From Candidatus Magasanikiibacteriota bacterium (GTDB lineage Bacteria; Patescibacteriota; Patescibacteriia; Magasanikbacterales; UBA922): a DNA stretch of 9,839 bases. The position numbers were made by a program, and so were the translations under genes. The stretch is taken from NCBI GenBank assembly GCA_023246555.1, contig JAHFIC010000031.1, positions 1-9,839 on the forward strand, in the 5' to 3' direction. Under the pieces are notes generated by a model. It was given only the letters and a program-made list of their open reading frames with translations, was not told the DNA's origin and did not search any database. Within the stretch, counting starts at the first letter, position 1; each line of letters opens with the position of its first letter. Below, piece after piece: positions 6,026 to 9,839 of this stretch.

Positions 6026-6289
6026 TTAGAATGAGTCTCGATTCCATGGAAATGAGATGTCGCCTGGCGTTGAAAAAAGCGGGGTTTGCCAGTCGGTATT
6101 CTGGAGAAGCCAATGTGTCGCAAACAGCGTGATTGCAATGAGCGAGAAGACGGCTACTGTCATGGAGAAGCTGACGAGTGTTAGCGATGCATTGCGCGAG
6201 AGATGATAGATGTTGATGAGAAGAAGAAGCAAAATGAAAGCAACCAAACTTCCGTAGAGGAGGAGGACAGCGGAAAGTGTAATGGTCAT
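6026..6289 (-). CDS. small two-helix membrane protein, hypothetical
   Basis: An 87-residue protein with two hydrophobic helices (about 5-30 and 34-62) joined by a short loop containing Ser-Arg-Asn, and a polar, Trp-containing tail (63-87). I recognise no family. Its ATG overlaps the ruvB stop by four bases (ATGA at 6289-6286 on the minus strand) and the PH-domain gene starts six bases after its stop, so translation is likely coupled on both sides. The tight packing and clean hydropathy support a real gene. It may be a partner or membrane subunit for the PH-domain protein, but nothing in the sequence proves it. Confidence 0.75.
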   Translation of the reverse strand: MTITLSAVLLLYGSLVAFILLLLLINIYHLSRNASLTLVSFSMTVAVFSLIAITLFATHWLLQNTDWQTPLFSTPGDISFPWNRDSF

Positions 6290-7311
6290 ACAAGAGGAGT
6301 GTTTAGGTGCCGATGCGCATCGAGGGTGGTTTTGCGGCCTCGGGGCGTGCGTTCTATCATCCCAATTTGAAGCAGGTATGGTTCGTAAATCATTTCAATC
6401 GTATCCACGTCTTCCGCAACTGCCGCGGCGAGCGTTTCAACACCAACCGGTCCGCCATTGAAGGTAGTCATAATCGTGTGCAGAATTTTTCTATCGACCT
6501 CGTCGAGCCCACGGTCATCAATGTTGAGGAGTTTGAGCGCTTGAGCCGCAATCGTTTTCGTTATTATACCACCGTGCTTTACTTGGGCGTAATCGCGTAC
6601 ACGTTTCAAAAGGCGGTTTGCGACACGTGGCGTACGTCTTGATCGTCCGGCAATGATCGCGTGCGCATTGTTTTCCATGCCGACAGACAACAACTCAGCG
6701 CTTCGGAGCACAATCCGCTCAATGTCTTTTGGTTCATAAAAATTCAAGTGATACACATGTCCGAAGCGATCACGAAGCGGTCCAGACAGAAGATTCATTT
6801 TTGTGGTCGCGCCGATCAGCGTAAATTTTTCAATCGGCATACGGAGTGTCCTCGCCGCCGGTCCTTTGCCCACAATGATATCGAGTGCGAAATCCTCCAT
6901 TGCACTATACAGCACTTCCTCAATGGTTTTATTCATGCGGTGGATTTCATCAATAAAAAGCACATCGCCAGAAGTCAGATTCGAAAGTATGGCCGCTAAA
7001 TCTCCTACGCGCTCCAATGCCGGGCCGGCAGTGATTTTTATGCCGGCAGCCATCTCTTGCGCAATGATGTGCGCGAGCGTTGTTTTTCCAAGACCGGGAT
7101 TTCCGTACAATAGCACGTGCTCAAGAGGTTCAGATCGTTGTTTTGCCGCGTGCATGGAGATCGAGAGCGGTTCTTTGATGTGTTCTTGGCCCACAAATTC
7201 ATGAAGATGTTTGGGCCGGAGGGTGGCATCATTAGCGACTTCGTCTACCGTCGTTTTAGGCGTTATGATCCGATCGTTTTTTTTGTTTTGTTCTTCATGG
7301 ACGAGGGTCAT
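6286..7311 (-). CDS. ruvB: Holliday junction branch-migration helicase RuvB
   Basis: Hexameric AAA+ motor that with RuvA drives branch migration of Holliday junctions in recombination and repair. From ATG 7311 it is 341 residues, the usual RuvB length. Motifs in order: LRPKHLHEFVGQ entry (about 31-42), Walker A GNPGLGKT (70-77), Walker B LFIDEIHR (118-125), sensor 1 LIGATT (165-170), the arginine-finger segment PLRDRFG (178-184), sensor 2 in RRTPRVANRLLKR (225-237), and the winged-helix DNA-binding end IGMIERTPRGRKTT (316-329). Walker A has Asn where many RuvBs have a second Pro. The frame is open to GTG 7350, but that codon lies in the predicted -35 element, so ATG 7311 is preferred. Neither ruvA nor ruvC is in the window. 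It heads an operon with two membrane-protein genes. Confidence 0.96.
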   Translation of the reverse strand: MTLVHEEQNKKNDRIITPKTTVDEVANDATLRPKHLHEFVGQEHIKEPLSISMHAAKQRSEPLEHVLLYGNPGLGKTTLAHIIAQEMAAGIKITAGPALERVGDLAAILSNLTSGDVLFIDEIHRMNKTIEEVLYSAMEDFALDIIVGKGPAARTLRMPIEKFTLIGATTKMNLLSGPLRDRFGHVYHLNFYEPKDIERIVLRSAELLSVGMENNAHAIIAGRSRRTPRVANRLLKRVRDYAQVKHGGIITKTIAAQALKLLNIDDRGLDEVDRKILHTIMTTFNGGPVGVETLAAAVAEDVDTIEMIYEPYLLQIGMIERTPRGRKTTLDAHRHLNTPLV

Positions 7312-7323
7312 AGGGGTAGGGGT

Positions 7324-7352
7324 ATTGTATGGTGGGGATTCGAAAAACACAA
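7324..7352 (-). promoter_or_regulatory. probable ruvB promoter, nearly leaderless
   Basis: On the minus strand TTGTGT (7352-7347) and TACAAT (7329-7324) are 17 bases apart. The -10 ends 12 bases before ATG 7311, so a normal start site leaves a leader of about six bases, too short for a Shine-Dalgarno, and none is seen. The -35 matches only at its TTG. Confidence 0.45.
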
Positions 7353-7399
7353 GAAAGCAGCGCTCGGGGCAGTGTATTTTTGCGGTGTGTCAGAAAAAA

Positions 7400-7408
7400 T
7401 GTGGATAA
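7400..7408 (-). promoter_or_regulatory. perfect DnaA box between ruvB and nrdJ
   Basis: TGTGGATAA on the + strand is the exact complement of the DnaA box TTATCCACA, followed by an AT-rich tract to about 7430. It lies in the divergent control region between a DNA-repair gene and a dNTP-synthesis gene. No cluster of boxes is present, so it is not an origin by itself. Confidence 0.4.
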
Positions 7409-7462
7409 CTTTTTTTCTTTAAAAATATCCTCATGAATCTGTGGCTGAGTTGAGAGCAAAAT

Positions 7463-7488
7463 GGCGTAAAAAAATGTTTTTTTGCGCC
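7463..7488. repeat. 12-bp inverted repeat overlapping the nrdJ -35
   Basis: GGCGT plus seven A (7463-7474) pairs with seven T plus GCGCC (7477-7488), loop TG, one G.T pair. The right arm contains the -35 hexamer TTGCGC of the nrdJ promoter. It could be a cruciform or operator, or a terminator remnant; with a two-base loop it is more DNA-like than RNA-like. Confidence 0.55.
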
Positions 7489-7510
7489 GTGATTTTTCGG
7501 GTGGTATAAT
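7482..7510 (+). promoter_or_regulatory. nrdJ promoter with extended -10
   Basis: TTGCGC (7482-7487), a 17-base spacer, and a consensus TATAAT (7505-7510) preceded by TG at 7502-7503, the extended -10 form. The expected transcription start is near A7517, giving a leader of about 120 bases before nrdJ. Confidence 0.7.
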
Positions 7511-7529
7511 GGGCCTACCTCTGTCGAGA

Positions 7530-7577
7530 ACACTATATATAGTGGTATAAAATTTTTTTAACCACTACAGGTAGATG
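7530..7577 (+). promoter_or_regulatory. tandem NrdR boxes (one strong, one weak)
   Basis: 7530-7545 reads ACACTATATATAGTGG, 15 of 16 positions of the known NrdR box palindrome acaCwAtATaTwGtgt. A second, degenerate copy at 7562-7577 (CCACTACAGGTAGATG, about 9 of 16) starts exactly 32 bases later, about three helical turns, the spacing usual for paired NrdR boxes. They lie just downstream of the predicted start site, where bound NrdR would block the promoter. NrdR is the ATP/dATP-sensing repressor of ribonucleotide reductase genes, which fits the gene that follows. The nrdR gene is not in this window. Confidence 0.75.
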
Positions 7578-7596
7578 TTTATGGCGAAAACGGAAG

Positions 7597-7619
7597 ACGC
7601 CCGGCAGGAGGCGTTTTTT
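7597..7619 (+). terminator. terminator-like hairpin in the nrdJ leader
   Basis: ACGCC (7597-7601) pairs with GGCGT (7610-7614), loop of eight bases, followed by a run of T to 7619 and a second T-run at 7628-7634. It falls between the promoter and the nrdJ start, so it would end or pause leader transcripts. The stem is short, so strength is uncertain. Confidence 0.45.
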
Positions 7620-7636
7620 CAACCTAATTTTTTTCT

Positions 7637-9839
7637 ATGGGTCCAACAAACGCGGCCTTTCGACGGAGTGTCGTTGGTCAAGAGCATGCCCAAGAATTGT
7701 TCACGTATAACGAGCAGGGGCTTCGCATTGAGCGCCGGTTTAGTCGCGAAGGGGTGAACCCTTTTGACATGGTGGAGTATGAAAAAAGGACGTCGGTGAT
7801 TCGCGAGCCAGATGGCACGGTAGTCTTTGAAATGAAGGACCTTGAGATTCCAAAGTCGTGGAGCCAAGTTGCCACGGATATTATCGCGCAAAAATATTTC
7901 AGAAAAACCGGTGTTCAACAGTACCATGCCGATGGAACTCTGAAGCTTAACGCGGACGGATCACCCATGCTTGGATCTGAAACCAGCGCGAAGCAGACGA
8001 TTCATCGGCTCGTCGGCACCTGGCGCTATTGGGGGGAAAAATACGGGTATTTTGCTTCGCAAAATGACGCTCAGGTGTTTTATGATGAACTCGTCATCAT
8101 GCTCCTTCGTCAGATGGCGGCGCCAAACAGCCCGCAATGGTTTAACACTGGGCTTCATTGGGCGTACGGAATTACCGGAACCGCGCAAGGTCATTATTAT
8201 GTTGATCCAGATACTGGCGCCATGACCAAAGCCGCTGATTCATACAGCCACCCGCAACCGCATGCATGCTTCATCCAATCAATTAAAGATGATCTCGTGA
8301 ATGAAGGCGGCATTATGGATTTGTGGGTTCGGGAAGCGCGGCTTTTTAAGTATGGTTCCGGCACAGGAACAAATTTTTCAACACTTCGAGGAAGCGGCGA
8401 ATCACTATCGGGCGGCGGCAAATCGAGCGGACTCATGAGCTGGCTCAAAATCGGAGATCGCGCGGCCGGGGCTATCAAATCAGGTGGAACAACGCGTCGG
8501 GCGGCAAAGATGGTGATTTTGGATATGGATCACCCTGACATTGAGAAATTCATCAATTGGAAAGTGGAAGAAGAGAAAAAAGTCGCTGCGCTTATGGCCG
8601 CGGGGTACCCGTCCGACTATGAAGGCGAAGCGTATCAAACAGTGTCAGGACAGAATTCAAACAATTCTGTTCGGGTGTCGCATAAGTTCATGGATACCAT
8701 CCTGCGCGATGGGTCGTGGAACCTCACTTGGCGTACTGATAGTACGGTCTCTAAAACGCTCAAAGCGCGGGATTTGTGGAATCAAATTGCCTATGCCGCA
8801 TGGGCATGCGCTGATCCCGGCGTTCAGTACGACGGTACGATCAATGAGTGGCACACCTGTCCAGAGTCCGGCCGCATCAATGCGTCAAATCCGTGCAGTG
8901 AATACATGTTTTTGGATAATACCGCCTGCAACCTGGCATCACTTAACCTAGCGCATTTTTTTGATATTGAACGACAGGAATTTCTCGTCGATGATTTTCG
9001 TCACGGCGTGCGTCTGTGGACGATTGTGCTCGAAATCAGCGTGCTCATGGCCCAATTTCCAAGCAAAGAGATTGCCCAAATGAGTTATGAATTCCGCACC
9101 TTGGGCTTGGGCTATGCCAATATCGGGTCAGTGCTTATGACATCGGGCATTCCGTACGAGTCTGAAGAAGCCTACGCGTTTACCGGTGCTGTGACGGCGC
9201 TCATGACGGCAGAGAGCTATAAAGCCAGTGCAGAGATGGCCAGGTTTTTGGGTTCGTTCTCTCGATATGAATTAAATAAGAAAGACATGCTTCGCGTCAT
9301 GCGGAATCACCGCCGCGCGGCATTCAATACGACGCAAGGGGAATATGAAAAGCTGACGGTTTTTCCGGTGGGGATTGATCCGAAATATGCGCCGGCGTAT
9401 CTGCTCGCGGCAACGCGGGAGAGTTGGAACGATGCCGTCGCTATGGGCGAGCGGTACGGATATAGAAATGCGCAGACAACCTTGCTTGCGCCGACAGGCA
9501 CCATTGGACTGTTGATGGATTGCGCAACGACTGGCGTTGAACCGGATTTTGCCTTGGTCAAATTCAAGAAGCTGGCTGGCGGGGGTTATTTCAAAATCGT
9601 GAATGAAGCGGTGCCGGCGGCTTTGGTTAATCTTGGGTACACCGAAGTCGAGGTCAGTAACATCCTAAAATATATGCGCGGGACTGCGGACATTACGAAT
9701 GCGCCTTTCATCAATGCGAAAACGCTTCAGGAAAAAGGATTTACTGATGACGATGTCAAAAAAGCGAACCAGGCGCTGAAATCCGCTTTTGAAATCAAAT
9801 TTGCTTTCAACGTTTGGACGCTGGGCGAGGATTGCATGA
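7637..9839 (+). CDS. nrdJ: class II (B12-dependent) ribonucleotide reductase, 3' end missing
   Basis: Adenosylcobalamin-dependent reductase converting ribonucleotides to deoxyribonucleotides in the cytoplasm. 734 codons are present with no stop; the frame runs off the window. ATG 7637 is the first possible start because an in-frame TAA lies at 7625-7627; no Shine-Dalgarno is seen. There is no N-terminal ATP-cone. The catalytic barrel shows redox Cys211 (PHACFIQ), the thiyl-radical Cys420 in NPCSE with Asn418 and Glu422, and partner Cys431 in CNLASLNL, 11 residues on as in the Thermotoga enzyme. APTGTIG is at 618-624. The C-terminal cysteine pair and any TSCPD domain lie beyond the window. No intein interrupts the part seen. 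The promoter and NrdR boxes upstream explain regulation. The cell must make or import cobalamin. Confidence 0.94.
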   Translation, partial: MGPTNAAFRRSVVGQEHAQELFTYNEQGLRIERRFSREGVNPFDMVEYEKRTSVIREPDGTVVFEMKDLEIPKSWSQVATDIIAQKYFRKTGVQQYHADGTLKLNADGSPMLGSETSAKQTIHRLVGTWRYWGEKYGYFASQNDAQVFYDELVIMLLRQMAAPNSPQWFNTGLHWAYGITGTAQGHYYVDPDTGAMTKAADSYSHPQPHACFIQSIKDDLVNEGGIMDLWVREARLFKYGSGTGTNFSTLRGSGESLSGGGKSSGLMSWLKIGDRAAGAIKSGGTTRRAAKMVILDMDHPDIEKFINWKVEEEKKVAALMAAGYPSDYEGEAYQTVSGQNSNNSVRVSHKFMDTILRDGSWNLTWRTDSTVSKTLKARDLWNQIAYAAWACADPGVQYDGTINEWHTCPESGRINASNPCSEYMFLDNTACNLASLNLAHFFDIERQEFLVDDFRHGVRLWTIVLEISVLMAQFPSKEIAQMSYEFRTLGLGYANIGSVLMTSGIPYESEEAYAFTGAVTALMTAESYKASAEMARFLGSFSRYELNKKDMLRVMRNHRRAAFNTTQGEYEKLTVFPVGIDPKYAPAYLLAATRESWNDAVAMGERYGYRNAQTTLLAPTGTIGLLMDCATTGVEPDFALVKFKKLAGGGYFKIVNEAVPAALVNLGYTEVEVSNILKYMRGTADITNAPFINAKTLQEKGFTDDDVKKANQALKSAFEIKFAFNVWTLGEDCM

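Noticed and set aside
7312..7350. ruvB start at GTG 7350
   Set aside because: The 13 extra residues are not RuvB-like and the codon falls in the predicted -35; ATG 7311 gives the normal length.
7393..7440. Replication origin
   Set aside because: Only one perfect DnaA box and one AT-rich tract; no cluster of boxes and no dnaA or dnaN nearby.
7575..7757. 60-codon ORF as a gene of its own
   Set aside because: Most of it is out of frame over nrdJ; only its first 18-20 codons are worth considering, as a possible leader.
7619..7927. Minus-strand ORF of 102 codons over the nrdJ 5' end
   Set aside because: Antisense shadow of a confident gene with no start signal or family.
9500..9600. Intein in nrdJ after the PTGTIG motif
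   Set aside because: The frame runs on as normal reductase sequence with no intein blocks.

Overview
The window looks like a chromosomal piece of a small-genome bacterium, most likely from the Patescibacteria/CPR. This is inferred from several signs taken together: compact genes with 4-base overlaps, several genes without a Shine-Dalgarno, a stand-alone phosphoglucose/phosphomannose isomerase, a split DipZ-type redox pair, and a class II (B12-dependent) ribonucleotide reductase. TGA is a normal stop here (ends of ccdA and both lipoprotein genes), which argues against the CPR lineages that read UGA as glycine. No rRNA or protein marker in the window settles the phylum.

Layout. (1) Bases 1-813 contain no recognisable protein family. 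They hold a dense run of perfect or near-perfect stem-loops, several with G.U pairs that only work on the + strand, ending in a strong symmetrical terminator (782-814). I read this as the 3' part of a large structured RNA that probably begins before the window. A GC-rich 96-codon ORF (88-375) with a coding-like codon-position pattern lies inside it and competes with that reading. (2) 814-1782 (-) is the bifunctional sugar-phosphate isomerase. (3) 1828-5408 (+) is a probable operon: thioredoxin-fold lipoprotein, CcdA, membrane-anchored DipZ-type thioredoxin, then two tandem lipoproteins that are paralogues of each other; a terminator follows at 5429-5469. (4) 7311-5471 (-) is a tight operon: ruvB, an 87-residue two-helix membrane protein, and a membrane protein with a bacterial PH domain. 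(5) 7312-7636 is the divergent control region between ruvB and nrdJ. It has a near-leaderless ruvB promoter, a DnaA-box match, a 12-bp hairpin, an extended -10 promoter, a near-perfect NrdR box with a weaker second box 32 bp on, and a terminator-like hairpin in the nrdJ leader. (6) 7637-9839 (+) is nrdJ, cut off by the window end.

How the genes fit together. CcdA should pass reducing power across the membrane to the two extracytoplasmic thioredoxin-fold proteins beside it, possibly serving surface lipoproteins such as the co-transcribed pair (an inference). NrdJ makes deoxynucleotides and appears to be under NrdR control; RuvB drives Holliday-junction branch migration. The most interesting items are the structured RNA region, the tandem lipoprotein pair and the layered nrdJ leader.
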